A DNA stretch of 64,000 bases from CAVRUD01 sp963849635 (GTDB lineage: Bacteria; Chloroflexota; Chloroflexia; Thermomicrobiales; UBA6265). Position numbers and translations under genes: made by a program. This document shows, piece by piece, positions 1-8,962 of the stretch (positions are counted from its first letter, which is position 1; each line of letters starts with the position of its first letter). The notes under the pieces were generated by a model. The model saw only the letters and a program-made list of their open reading frames with translations, was not told where the DNA came from and did not search any database. The DNA lies in NCBI GenBank assembly GCA_963849635.1, contig CAWKIA010000010.1:62001-126000 (forward strand), read 5' to 3'.

Positions 1-224
1 CTACGAGCCACCGGTCGACGCCAGAGAGCCGCGCGGCCCCGTATGTGTTTGGCGATGCGGTCGTGGCGACTGGTTCGCTGGTCGGGGTAGGGCTGCTGCG
101 GCGGACTTGGCGACGTGTGATCAGGCGAGGTAGCTCGTCCAGGTAGAGCGGGATACTAGAGCGCTGGCGCACGGGATTTCAATCCCGTGCGGCAAGCTGA
201 CGCGGCCTTTCTTCCCGGCGCGCA
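1..224. other. Intergenic start of window with one strong hairpin
   Basis: No credible coding sequence lies in this stretch. Bases 169-190 form a perfect inverted repeat: two 10-base arms GCACGGGATT and AATCCCGTGC separated by TC. It sits about 35 bases downstream of the DUF512 stop codon on the minus strand. No T-run follows it on either strand, so a rho-independent terminator is possible but not shown. Its loop region resembles an anticodon arm, but no T-arm is present and I do not call a tRNA. Confidence 0.4.
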
Positions 225-1668
225 CTATGCAGCCCGGGCGACTCGCCGCCTCTGGCGAGCGCGGAGGTCGCGCCCCACATCTGCAAGGGTCAGGGCCGGG
301 ACGATCTGCCTGCCGAGCGCATCTGAGATTTCGTCGAGCCCGCGATCATCGAGCAACGTCTGAGTGCGATCGGAGAGCATCCTGGCCGAAATGTAGAGTG
401 GTCCGTCCGACGGTGACGCTTTGCGACCCTCAAACTCGACCATGAGATCGTGGCCCGTCAGCAGCCCGGACACGTTGATCTCGGGTCCGAGGAACCGGTT
501 CTCCACAACTGCCACGGAAAGTTCGGCGCCGGTGTGGCGATTGAACCGTTCGACGGCCTCACGCATCGTCGGGCCGATCAGGGTACCGCAGGCAACCGTT
601 CCGGTAGAGCCCGCAAGCCCGCCCACCTTCGCCCGGCGGAGGTAGTTGTCCAGATCGTCCAGGAGATGCCGGGTTATGCCAATGCCGTCCTCGATCTGGG
701 GAAAGCCCTCATAGACCGAGGACTCGGGGACTGGCTGGCCGGTCATCAGATAGAACTCGTCCCCCAAGAAGAAGAAGGTCCCGCCACGCTCGCGTCTGAA
801 TCGCCCCTGCCACGCTTCGGCCTGAGCGATGACTGCTTCGGCCTCATGCCGCTCGTAGCGCCGAACCTGGATTTGCTTGCCAGGAAGGGTGCGCATGCAG
901 GTGCGGGAGAGGCGGAGTTGCTTGCTCTGCCGCTCCAGGCCGTGCTTGGTCAGACCAACAGGCACCCCCGCGATCGAGATCAAGCGGGGTCCAAACGAGG
1001 CAAGATCGCGCAGGCTGCGGTCAAGCTCCTCGCCGTCGTTCACGCCAGGACAGAGCACGAGCTGGGCATGGAAATCGATGCCAGCGCGCTCTAGCCGCTC
1101 AAGGTGAGCCATAACGTCGGCACCCTTGGGGTTGCCAACCAGGGCGACGCGCAAGTCCGGATTGGTGGCATGCACAGAGACGTGCATCGGCGAGATCCGC
1201 TGCTCTTCGATCCGGCGCCAATCGTCTTCGGTGAGGTTGGTCAGCGTAACGAAGCTGCCGTAGAGCATCGAGTAGCGGTAGTCGTCGTCCATGACGTAGA
1301 GCGACTTGCGCATGCCCTTTGGGATCTGCTTGATGAAGCAGAACGGGCAGGCGTTCTCGCAGATCCGCACCCCGTCGAAGGTTGGATCGGCGAAGGTGAC
1401 GCCCCAAAACTCGTCGCCCTCGAGATCCAGATCGATCCGCGCGGGTCTTGCCCGCCCGCTCAATCTCCAGTCGCACACGCTCGGACTGGGCATGGAACTG
1501 GAAGTCCAGCGCGTCCTCGATCGGCCTGGCATTGACGCGGACGACGCGATCCCCTTCGATGACCCCAAGTTCATCGGCGAGGGATCCAGGTTCGACCGCC
1601 GCGACGAGGCCGGGCGTCTGTGGCGCGAGATCGACACGCCGGTGGCTAAGCGGGCTAACAATGGGCAT
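225..1668 (-). pseudogene. DUF512/PDZ radical-SAM-like protein, frameshifted
   Basis: A member of the DUF512 family of putative Fe-S oxidoreductases. These combine an N-terminal PDZ-like segment, a degenerate radical-SAM core and a DUF512 tail; the substrate is unknown. The PDZ part starts at ATG 1668 (MPIVSPLSHR) and includes the GSLADELGV segment. The radical-SAM-like Cys cluster CENACPFCFIKQIPKGMR and the rest of the protein lie in another frame. The frame changes around 1440-1455, between EIERAGKT and RIDLDLEGDEFWG, where a one- or two-base indel would restore one product of roughly 480 residues. Both halves keep family-like sequence right up to the break, so an assembly error is more likely than decay. 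The start has only a weak AGGTG upstream. The neighbour upstream on the same strand is prmA, about 100 bases away. Confidence 0.8.
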
Positions 1669-1765
1669 CGAGTGAACACCTGGATGGAAAGCGAAAAAGC
1701 AGAATACCGGCGCAACGAGCGCCGCAACCGGTCGAGTGTATCACGTTATGTGCTGTCGCCTGGGG

Positions 1766-2704
1766 TTAGGGCTTCTGATAGACCAGCGAGATCCAGTCCT
1801 CCATCTGCGCCCGGTTAAGCAACTGCAGCCCATGGGCGTCAAAGGCGGCGCGGACGCCAACCTCTTTTCCTTCGATGATTCCGGCCAGCACGATCGTCCC
1901 ACCCGGAGCGATGGCAGCCACCAGATCGTCCGCCAGTTCGGTCAATACGCGGGCAATGATATTGGCCAGTACAAGGTCGTACGTGCCCTCAAATGGCGCA
2001 CCTGGCCCGACGCTCCCTTCGGCGACGCGCAGCCTGGCCGACACGCCGTTGAGTCCGGCGTTTTCGATCGTGGAGCGGACAGCGACAGGCTCGATGTCGA
2101 CGGCGTCGACCGATGCTGCGCCGAGAAGTACCGCCGGAATCGAGAGCACGCCCGATCCACATCCGACGTCAAGGACCCTCATTCCTGGTCGAAGGGCGTT
2201 CTCCAGCCCAAGAACACTCAGCCGAGTTGAAGGATGAAGCCCGGTGCCAAAGGCCATCCCGGGATCCAGCACGACGACGATATCGTCGCCAATCGCCTCA
2301 TACTCGTACCAGGGCGGCCGCACGACGACGCGCTTGCCCACGCGTTGGGGCCGGTAGTGCTCCTTCCAGGCGTCCGCCCATTCGTCCTCGCGCCGCTCGG
2401 AGACGTTGAGTTCGCCAACCTGACGCATCCGGCCCAGATGCCAGAGGGCAGTCCGGATCTCTTCAACCGCGTCGGGACGAAGGTCAGCCGCGGCAACAAA
2501 GGTACGGACCGTAAACGGCCGCGAAAGATCCACGGCCAGGTTATCGCCGTCGGCTTCCTGGGTGAACGGTTGATCGACTGCAACGCCTTCGTTGAATCCG
2601 ACGCGCGAAAACAGTTCCGAGACCGGCTCGACCGCTTCGGCGTCGACTTCCACCGACAGCTCGATCCAGGCATCTGGGGCAGCGTCGTTGGCCTTCTCCG
2701 TCAC
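1766..2704 (-). CDS. prmA: Ribosomal protein L11 methyltransferase
   Basis: An S-adenosylmethionine-dependent methyltransferase that modifies ribosomal protein L11 at Lys and N-terminal positions in the cytoplasm. The 312-residue length matches the family. An N-terminal alpha/beta substrate-recognition domain (WIELSVEV) covers residues 12-100. It is followed by FGTGLHPST (residues 152-160), the SAM-binding motif DVGCGSG (179-185), and LVLANIIA as the motif IV equivalent. I chose the GTG start at 2704 because it overlaps the stop of the upstream nucleotidyltransferase gene by four bases (GTGA), implying translational coupling. The open frame runs further upstream to 3172, but that part translates the nucleotidyltransferase and is an artefact of the latter's frameshift, not a fusion. 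Confidence 0.93.
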   Translation of the reverse strand: MTEKANDAAPDAWIELSVEVDAEAVEPVSELFSRVGFNEGVAVDQPFTQEADGDNLAVDLSRPFTVRTFVAAADLRPDAVEEIRTALWHLGRMRQVGELNVSERREDEWADAWKEHYRPQRVGKRVVVRPPWYEYEAIGDDIVVVLDPGMAFGTGLHPSTRLSVLGLENALRPGMRVLDVGCGSGVLSIPAVLLGAASVDAVDIEPVAVRSTIENAGLNGVSARLRVAEGSVGPGAPFEGTYDLVLANIIARVLTELADDLVAAIAPGGTIVLAGIIEGKEVGVRAAFDAHGLQLLNRAQMEDWISLVYQKP

Positions 2705-3675
2705 AACGCTACCCCGCTGTTGTCGCCGACATTGAGGACGGCGACCCGGCCGGTCACCTGAGCCTTTACGCCTATGAGCGATTCCCGAGCGACGATGCCA
2801 TCGATCACGGCGCCGGGCTCGACGATCACATCGCTCAGGACGGCATTTCGAATCACGGCATGTGCGCCGATGCTGGCGTACGGTCCAATCACCGAGCGCT
2901 CGACCGTAGCCGTCGCGATCAACATACGACGGGGCGATCACCGTTGCGGATTCCAATTTCGGCGGGGTCGGTCTGTTCCGGTCGAGCACGAAGCGATTGG
3001 TGCTGAGGAGATTTGGGACGCTGCCACAGTCTTCCCAGACGGTTACTGGGGCTGTGACGACCTTGGCGCCCCGGTCGACCATGATCTGGACAGCGTCTGC
3101 CAGGAAGTACTCGTTCTTGAGCATGATCCCTCGCTCCATCTGCTCTTCGATCGCGGAGTAGAGGTCAGGCATGCTGCGAACGTAGTAGATGCCGACGAGC
3201 GCCTTGTGCGAGATCGGGTCCTGGGGTTTTTCGACCAGTTTGACGACGCGGCCCCCTCTTCAACGGCGATCCCAAATGCGGAGGGATCCTCGACGTCCTT
3301 GGTGAAAATCACGACATCGGCATCAGACGTGGCGATCCGCTCGAACTCGGCGGCGAAGACCATGTCGGGGAACAGGATCAGGCCGTCATTCTTGGCGTGC
3401 GGCCTTACCCGGAGGATGGCGTCGGTTTGGCCCAGCATCTCGGGCTGCTCGACGAACGCCAGCTCCATATCGTAGGTAGCACGGGCCCACGCCTCGACCT
3501 GATCGCCGAGGTAGCCGGTGATGAACACCAGCTTCTCCGGCCGGAGGGGCATCACCTCGTCCAGGACATGCTCCAGGATCGGCTTACCGGCGAGTCCGAG
3601 GAGCGGTTTCGGCCGGCTCCAGGTTTGTGGCCTCAGGCGCGATCCAAGACCCGCGACGGGCAAAATGACGTCCAC
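2701..3675 (-). pseudogene. Sugar-phosphate nucleotidyltransferase, two frameshifts
   Basis: An RmlA/GlmU-like nucleotidyltransferase that would activate a sugar phosphate to an NDP-sugar for glycan synthesis. The GTG start at 3675 follows GGAAGGAG. The N-terminus carries the nucleotide-binding loop GLGSRLRPQTWSRPKPLLGL and DMVFAAEFERI. The first frameshift is at 3252-3256: five Gs on the coding strand, where six would restore the expected EEGGRVVKLVEKPQDP. The second frame includes IMLKNEYFLADAVQIM and WEDCGSVPNLL. A second shift near 2920-2932 leads into a left-handed-beta-helix tail (ERSVIGPYASIGAHAVI, VIVEPGAVIDGIV) ending at 2701. The repaired product is about 324 residues. All three segments are well conserved, pointing to sequence errors. 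It is translationally coupled to prmA. Confidence 0.8.
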
Positions 3676-3804
3676 ACGTGCTCCTTCCGTCCGTCTCGCC
3701 GGCACACGGCCTCTCATGGCCTTGGCCCGTACAATCTACCATTCAGGCCCGGCCTGGCTCCGAACGGTCACGACCAACCAAATCCACACAAGGAGAGATC
3801 TACG

Positions 3805-4020
3805 GTGCACTTTGGGCTCACGGTGGAGGAACTACAACAGGAGATTGGAGCCAGGATGACCGCGCTCGATGAGGCGCAGGACGACGCCGAGCACCTCGGC
3901 CAGCTAGGGGACATCTTGCGCCTCTCGGCGCAGATCGCGTTCCAACGCGCCGCCGAACTGATCGACCTCAACAATCAGCGTCTGACGGAGCAACTCGCCG
4001 CGGTCGGACTGAAGCTCTAG
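3805..4020 (+). CDS. Small helical hypothetical protein
   Basis: A 71-residue protein of unknown function. The GTG start at 3805 is preceded by AGGAGA (3791-3796) at good spacing. The sequence is charged and predicted to be almost wholly helical: LTVEELQQEIGARMTALDEA, followed by a Glu/Leu/Gln-rich stretch without Cys or a membrane segment. It is divergent from the nucleotidyltransferase gene, about 130 bases from its start. Its last four bases overlap the end of the convergent CvpA-CAP gene. I recognise no domain; the ribosome binding site and the lack of a better frame are the support. Confidence 0.6.
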   Translation: MHFGLTVEELQQEIGARMTALDEAQDDAEHLGQLGDILRLSAQIAFQRAAELIDLNNQRLTEQLAAVGLKL

Positions 4021-4973
4021 AAGACAAACACCCCAACCAGAATGGCTTCGCCACTGACGCCAGACACCACGCCGATACCGGCGTACACATAAGAATTCGA
4101 GAGAAACACGTTCCGGTGCTTCTCGCTTGCCATCAGGGACTCAACCAACTCTGAGGCGGTCTCGCCGGTCGCCAGTACCGCACCGAGCGCGAGGCAATTC
4201 CGGCTGTCCCCGGCCAATCGATCGCCCACGTCTTCGACCGACGACGAGAGGCGGTGATTCTCCGCTCCTCGGGCATCCAATGCGTGGTCCCGCGCAATCG
4301 TGACCAGATCGTCGTCTGATCTCAACGGTGGCAGTCCCTGTTGCTCGCGAGCATCATTGATGAGACCCCAGGAGGCAGCCTCCAGGTCACTGTCGGGACG
4401 AAGGTTGCCGCTCGGCAGAGCGGCCGGTCCTGTCCACGTTTGCCCCGGCTCGATGTCTCGCTTGGCTAGCGCAAGCAGGTCCTTGCCTGCCCAGGATGTG
4501 GCGCGCTCATACCCGATCGAGCCAGCCTGAGCCAACCTATTGCCCAACTCGGAGGAACGAAGATCGTCACCGAAGGCCGTCCCAGGGAACTGCACCAGCA
4601 CGACCGCAACGAGGAAGACGGCAGATAGCCCTCCTTTCACGAGGCCGGGGACGATCCCGACGAGCCGGTCGAGCCAACCGAACGGCGGAATCGCCCGAGC
4701 GAGCCCTAGCGGCGCGGCGATCAATCGCAACACTAGCCCGCTCACGGCAGCAACGATGCCGGTGAGGCTAACGACGATCACGATGAGCAAGATCCGACTG
4801 TCAACGCCATAGCCGACGAGCCGCTCATCAATCCACTGAGTGGAATAGATCGCACTCGCCGCACCCAGGACAAGGGCCAATAGATCGATGACGCCGCGCA
4901 CGAATCCGCGGACCAAGCCGATGAGCGCACCCGCCGCGACGATGGCAAGAATGCTCCATTCGATCGGGGTCAC
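4017..4973 (-). CDS. CvpA-family membrane protein fused to a CAP domain
   Basis: 318 residues. The first 130 form four hydrophobic segments in the pattern of the CvpA (colicin V production) family, with the typical GLVRGFVRGVIDLLALVLG start. After a linker of about 60 residues comes a CAP/SCP-like domain (residues about 205-318, beginning LINDAREQQGLPPLRSDDDL) that includes DHALDARGAENHRL. The CAP part would lie outside the membrane, by analogy with the protease domain of the actinobacterial CvpA-trypsin protein MarP. CAP domains bind lipids or peptidoglycan-related ligands, so an envelope role is inferred. The ATG overlaps the stop of the upstream cupin gene by four bases. I assign no enzymatic activity. 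Confidence 0.8.
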   Translation of the reverse strand: MTPIEWSILAIVAAGALIGLVRGFVRGVIDLLALVLGAASAIYSTQWIDERLVGYGVDSRILLIVIVVSLTGIVAAVSGLVLRLIAAPLGLARAIPPFGWLDRLVGIVPGLVKGGLSAVFLVAVVLVQFPGTAFGDDLRSSELGNRLAQAGSIGYERATSWAGKDLLALAKRDIEPGQTWTGPAALPSGNLRPDSDLEAASWGLINDAREQQGLPPLRSDDDLVTIARDHALDARGAENHRLSSSVEDVGDRLAGDSRNCLALGAVLATGETASELVESLMASEKHRNVFLSNSYVYAGIGVVSGVSGEAILVGVFVF

Positions 4974-5479
4974 CGGGTCAGTCTCGTAATGATTTCCGCG
5001 GCACCTGGGTAGATCGATGCCAGGTGATGGCGATCACCAAGCTCGAAGTCTTGCGGATGGTAGCCCGGGCTCATGGTGGTTCCCATCAGGGCGAACTCGC
5101 CGCATTCGCGCAATCGTGACCCTTGCCACGCGCCACCGGGGACGACCACCTGCGGACGCATCCCTTGGCCAAGATCGCTGCCGAGGATGACCGCCTCAAC
5201 CCGGCCGGTAGGATGGAACACAGAGAGTTCAACGGGGTCGCCAAGGTAGAAGTGGTAGATCTCCGGTCCCGGAAGCCGGTGAACAGCGGAGAAAGTCTCC
5301 GGGGTCAGCAAGTAGTAGATCGCGGTGCTCAGGTGTCGCGACACTTCAGGATTGGCATCGCCAAAGGCCGCTGGGAGCAGGTGCTCCGAGCGGTACGTCT
5401 CCGCGTAAAAACCGCCTTCGATGGGGAGTGGCTTGAGATCGAGGAGGGTGATGATCTCGTCCGCGGTGATGCCAGCCAC
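4970..5479 (-). CDS. DUF985-family cupin protein
   Basis: A cupin of the DUF985 type. Typical features are LKPLPIEGGFYAETYRS near the N-terminus, AIYYLLTPETFSAVHRL, EIYHFYLGDPVELS and a final PGYHPQDFELGDRHHL. The fold is a single-domain beta-barrel with a probable metal- or small-ligand site; no physiological substrate is established. I chose GTG 5479, which follows AGGAGG, giving 169 residues. Extending to the upstream ATG would run into the tRNA-Glu gene on the same strand. It is translationally coupled to the CvpA-CAP gene. Confidence 0.85.
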   Translation of the reverse strand: MAGITADEIITLLDLKPLPIEGGFYAETYRSEHLLPAAFGDANPEVSRHLSTAIYYLLTPETFSAVHRLPGPEIYHFYLGDPVELSVFHPTGRVEAVILGSDLGQGMRPQVVVPGGAWQGSRLRECGEFALMGTTMSPGYHPQDFELGDRHHLASIYPGAAEIITRLTR

Positions 5480-5505
5480 CAGCTCGCGCCCTCCTGTGGG
5501 CGAAG

Positions 5506-5582
5506 TGGTACCCCCAGCGGGATTCGAACCCGCGATCTTCACCTTGAAAGGGTGACGTCCTAGGCCGCTAGACTATGGGGGC
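5506..5582 (-). tRNA. tRNA-Glu (anticodon TTC)
   Basis: A complete cloverleaf on the minus strand. The acceptor GCCCCCA pairs with TGGGGGT with a G-U closing pair. The anticodon stem-loop CACCC-TTTCAAG-GGTG carries TTC. The T-arm reads CGGGTTCGAATCCCG, and discriminator A is followed by an encoded CCA (5506-5508). The cupin gene begins 27 bases downstream. Confidence 0.96.
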
Positions 5583-5635
5583 GTTCGCCGGGGGAACCTT
5601 ACCGCCCGATACCTCACTCTGTCCAGGGAAATCGC

Positions 5636-7174
5636 CTAGCGAATGGTCGTGATCGCGAGCACGACCGCGGTCGCTCCGATTCCGGTCCCCAGAAGTGCCG
5701 CTACCCGGAACCGGTGACCGGTCGTGTCGCGAACGGTACGTGTCAGCCAGCGTTGCGCATCGGGACTCAAGAGGCAAAGCACGAACGCGCAGATGACCGT
5801 GAGCATACCGATGCCGAACGTCCCGGCCCTTACGCTAAGGTTAGCCCCGTCGATTTCACCGAGCGCGTCCACAACCGTCAGGATCAGCCCGGCCGGAACA
5901 GCGGCGCAAGCGGCCAGCAGTTCTCCGATCGTCGTCAACTCCTGGAACTACCTCTCCGACGGCGCCAACAGCGCCTGCGCATGCCGCGAGGACAAACGCG
6001 ATTTGCGCCAGCGGGGCAATGATGAGATTCGCGGGCAGCGCCAGCAATGGAACCTGACCGAACGCGCCGACCGCAAATGGCAACGTGGCGATCTGGGCGG
6101 CGATGTTCGTCGTTACCACGGCGGCACCAAGCCCGACTGGAGAGCCAATTGACTCATCATCTAGCGCCACCGCCAGGGCTATTGACGCCGCCATAGACAA
6201 CTGGAACGACAGCGACCAAAGGACGACCGGTTCGACTGCCACCATTGCCGCACCTCCGAGCGCCAGCAGCGTCAGCGTGTCGCTCCGCCGGCCGAACATC
6301 GCGGCAATGACCGTCCCGGTAGCCACAACAGCCGCGCGACCGACGGGGAGATTGAGGCCGGTGAGGAGTGCGTAGCCCCAGAGCGCGACGATGAGACCAA
6401 TCTGCCAGGAGCGGCGGCGACGCAGGCCGAGAAATCGGCCAGACAAGGTCGCGATCGTGACCAGAAGTGCCAGATTGCTGCCTGAGATCGCGGTGATGTG
6501 GCTCGTGCCCGTGTTGCGGAAGGCCTCCTTGCGCTCCGTCGAAAGGGCATCGTCGCGACCGGTGACCAAACCCGACAGCAACGCGCCTTTGTCGCCGGGC
6601 ACGACTCCAGTCAGCATCTGATCAAGCCACGACGTGGCCGCGAATAGTTGCTGACTCCAGCCGCCATTCCGGGCATCGATCCTGAGCGAGTACGCCGAGA
6701 ATGACCCTGCCGCGCACTCGCTCCTAAGGTAGCGAGCGAATCCAGCCTCTAACGTGCGCGTAGCGCTGAAATCGCCGGCCATCCAGACGTCATCGCCGTA
6801 CCGCGTTTCCGGCAGCAGCGGCGCACGAACGAAGACCCGCACTCGCCCACCACACCCATCGGCGCTCTGGCGGTACCTTGCTCAAGGTCGACAAAAAACA
6901 CCTGACCACTGCCGCCGATCCGTGGATATTCGCGGATAGTCCCAGACAGAGACGTCGCATCTGCCAATCCCTCCGGATCTGGCAGCTCTGGAAGGCCGAC
7001 ACCTCGCCAATTGCCCAAGGCGATGGCGCCGGCAATCAACGTGAGTGGAAGCAACGGCACCGGTCGCCTGATCGCGAGCAGCCAGGCGACGAGGAGCACG
7101 CCCGTGGCAGCAGGCGGGAGCCATCCAAAGGCCGCGCCGGCGAGAAATCCGGCGCCGATGCCGGCGCCGGTCAC
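5636..7174 (-). pseudogene. comEC: ComEC/Rec2 DNA uptake channel, two frameshifts
   Basis: The inner-membrane channel that takes single-stranded DNA into the cell during natural transformation. ATG 7174 overlaps the comEA stop by four bases. The N-terminal part has several membrane segments and a DUF4131-like region (GIREYPRIGGSGQVFFVDLE region). The competence domain follows in a second frame from about 6845, with the hallmark TGTSHITAISGSNLALLV region. A third frame from about 5945 supplies two last membrane segments to the stop at 5636. Repaired, the protein is about 510 residues. The C-terminal metallo-beta-lactamase domain found in many ComEC proteins is absent. Both breaks lie inside otherwise continuous conserved sequence, suggesting indel errors, but loss of competence cannot be excluded. 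Confidence 0.85.
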
Positions 7175-7827
7175 GTTCCGATGTCAATGTAGGGGGAAAG
7201 GTCAGTGACCATCTCCTCCGAGATCCCATCAACGTTGGCGAGTTCTTCGACCGACTGAAATGGACCGTTTTCATCGCGATAGGCGACGATCGCCTCGGCC
7301 TTTGCTGGCCCAATCCCGGGAAGCTGCTCCAATTCAGCCTGGCTGGCGGTATTGATATCGATCGTCGTGGCCCCGTTGCTCTCGGAGATGCCGGTGTCAG
7401 TGGCGGCACTGTCTGACGTGATGGCCATGGGCTCCGCGGGAGAAGTCGCCGCCTCGGCGACGTGGTCCGTGGTTTCTTCGACGTCAGCGATTGCCGGAAT
7501 GACGATCCGCTCGCCATCCTGAAGCCGAACGGCCGGATTCACCGCGGCAAGATCGGCAGCGGGCAAGACGCCACCCGCCGCATTCAGCACATGCTGAACC
7601 CGCGACCCTCCCGGGAGTTCGTACAGCCCAGGAGTCGCGACCGCTCCAGCGATCGAGACGACGACGCTTGTCGATTGCACCGGATCGTCGATCAGTATGG
7701 TGGCCTCATGGCTCCGGTCATACAACCAGATCGTGAGGACACTTGCCCCAAATCCCACGAATGCGATGACCACCACCGAGATACCGACGACCGGGATCCA
7801 ACGCGACCAGGTTGGCCGGGACGTCAT
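7171..7827 (-). CDS. comEA: ComEA-like competence DNA receptor
   Basis: A membrane-anchored DNA-binding protein that presents DNA to ComEC. One membrane segment (residues about 10-33) is followed by an SLBB-type domain (about 55-112, beginning VVSIAGAVATPGLYELPGG). After an acidic low-complexity linker come helix-hairpin-helix repeats (DINTASQAELEQLPGIGPAK, then NVDGISEEM) at about 155-215. The 218-residue length and domain order match ComEA. It overlaps comEC downstream and a small gene upstream by four bases each, so the three form one operon. Confidence 0.93.
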   Translation of the reverse strand: MTSRPTWSRWIPVVGISVVVIAFVGFGASVLTIWLYDRSHEATILIDDPVQSTSVVVSIAGAVATPGLYELPGGSRVQHVLNAAGGVLPAADLAAVNPAVRLQDGERIVIPAIADVEETTDHVAEAATSPAEPMAITSDSAATDTGISESNGATTIDINTASQAELEQLPGIGPAKAEAIVAYRDENGPFQSVEELANVDGISEEMVTDLSPYIDIGT

Positions 7828-8060
7828 TTCAGGAGCGTTCGTTCGACGGTGCCAGTGACCCGCTCGAACCCGATATCGAGCGGCCTGACAAGGGCAAACG
7901 TCACGGCCCGACCCCGGTCGGGCACGATGCCGCTCTCCGTCTCAACCCAGACTTCGGCAACGTCGCCGGAATTTACGAAGACCCGTTCGGCCGGAAGGTC
8001 GCCCGTCTCCGGTGGTCCAGGCCAGACCCGCGCCGCGGAGAGATAGACCCGTGTCGTCAT
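7824..8060 (-). CDS. Hypothetical protein upstream of comEA
   Basis: A 78-residue protein beginning MTTRVYLSAARVWPG. I chose ATG 8060 because GGGGGTGGAAAG lies directly upstream; an earlier ATG at 8099 is in frame without a comparable site. It appears to be a small beta-rich domain (VFVNSGDVAEVWVETESG, then AVTFALVRPLDIGFERV). No known domain is recognised. The four-base overlap with comEA suggests co-translation and perhaps a link to competence, which is inference from position only. Confidence 0.6.
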   Translation of the reverse strand: MTTRVYLSAARVWPGPPETGDLPAERVFVNSGDVAEVWVETESGIVPDRGRAVTFALVRPLDIGFERVTGTVERTLLK

Positions 8061-8116
8061 CTTTCCACCCCCGCTCACTAGTGGTCCATTGCCCGTCACT
8101 TATCTTCGCCACTCGG

Positions 8117-8812
8117 TTAGCCGACCGGTGTCGCCACCCCCACTCCCTGACCTCGAAGCCAGCGTATTGCCTGTAACAGGTCTGGCACCGTCACATCAGG
8201 ACTCAGTGCCTTCTGCAACCCGTCTGAGCGTGACTGCGGTATCCAGATCGCGCGCATTCCCGCGGCTCTGGCGGCGGCAACTCCCGCCGCGGAGTCCTCC
8301 AGGACGACGCAGTTCTCTGGCTCAGCGCCGAGTCGCCGGGCCGCAAGGAGGAAAATGTCCGGCTCGGGCTTTCCTCGTTCGACCTCCTCGCCGGTTGCTT
8401 CCGCGTCGAACAGGTTGGCGAGCGCCGCCTCCGTCAGACTGAGGTCGACGTGTTCGCGGGTATTTGACGTCGCTAGCGCGAGGCGAAGTCCGTGTTCGCG
8501 CCCAAAGGCGATGATCTCCGCCGAGCCCGGAAGAGGCCGCAGATTGCCACGGATCGCCGCCAGGCGAATGTCGTTGTAGAGCGTAACAAGCTCGTCCCTA
8601 TCATCGACCAGACCGTAGTGTTCGGCGACGATCTGGATGGCCTCCGGAACTCTCCGGCCAAGCAGCCGGACAGAGACGTCATCGGTTAGATCGTGCCCAT
8701 AGCGCTCGAGGAACGAGCGCATCGCGGCTTCCGCGAATGGCTCGCTATCGACGAGCAGGCCATCCATGTCAAAGATCAGCGCCGTGATAGGCGGTCGCTC
8801 CCCGGAGATCAT
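8117..8812 (-). CDS. HAD-superfamily phosphatase (beta-phosphoglucomutase-like)
   Basis: A subfamily IA haloacid-dehalogenase phosphatase of 231 residues. Motif I is DMDGLLVDSE with nucleophile Asp15 and acid/base Asp17. A helical cap follows. Motif II is LATSN, motif III the Lys in RGKPEPDIF, and motif IV LEDSAAG. Relatives hydrolyse small sugar phosphates or isomerise beta-glucose-1-phosphate; the substrate cannot be read from sequence. It may be cotranscribed with the com genes downstream, about 57 bases away. Confidence 0.88.
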   Translation of the reverse strand: MISGERPPITALIFDMDGLLVDSEPFAEAAMRSFLERYGHDLTDDVSVRLLGRRVPEAIQIVAEHYGLVDDRDELVTLYNDIRLAAIRGNLRPLPGSAEIIAFGREHGLRLALATSNTREHVDLSLTEAALANLFDAEATGEEVERGKPEPDIFLLAARRLGAEPENCVVLEDSAAGVAAARAAGMRAIWIPQSRSDGLQKALSPDVTVPDLLQAIRWLRGQGVGVATPVG

Positions 8813-8900
8813 CGCACTACTCCCACATCACGAAGCCATCCGGGGTTACTCGAGGACCCAGTGCTAGTCACCAATTATTACATCTCGGTTGTCGAGATTT

Positions 8901-8927
8901 GCGCACATGCGTAGTATCACTGTGCGC
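8901..8927. promoter_or_regulatory. Inverted repeat in divergent intergenic region
   Basis: Arms GCGCACA (8901-8907) and TGTGCGC (8921-8927) flank a 13-base AT-richer spacer. The repeat lies between the divergent HAD phosphatase and zincin genes, 36 bases upstream of the latter's start. A regulator-binding site is possible; no factor can be named. Confidence 0.3.
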
Positions 8928-8962
8928 GCCCGGGTGACAAGGTGGCTTCCAGAAGGACGTTG

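Noticed and set aside
169..190. Single CRISPR-repeat-like palindrome
   Set aside because: Only one copy, no spacers and no cas genes.
121..205. Possible tRNA-Sec-like gene (TAGCTC...GAGC D-arm-like sequence and a hairpin with TCA in the loop)
   Set aside because: The loop size is wrong for a 7-base anticodon loop, and there is no T-arm or matching acceptor stem downstream.
1766..3172. Long open frame suggesting a nucleotidyltransferase-PrmA fusion
   Set aside because: It results from the nucleotidyltransferase frameshift; PrmA has its own GTG start at 2704 and the transferase tail continues in another frame to 2701.
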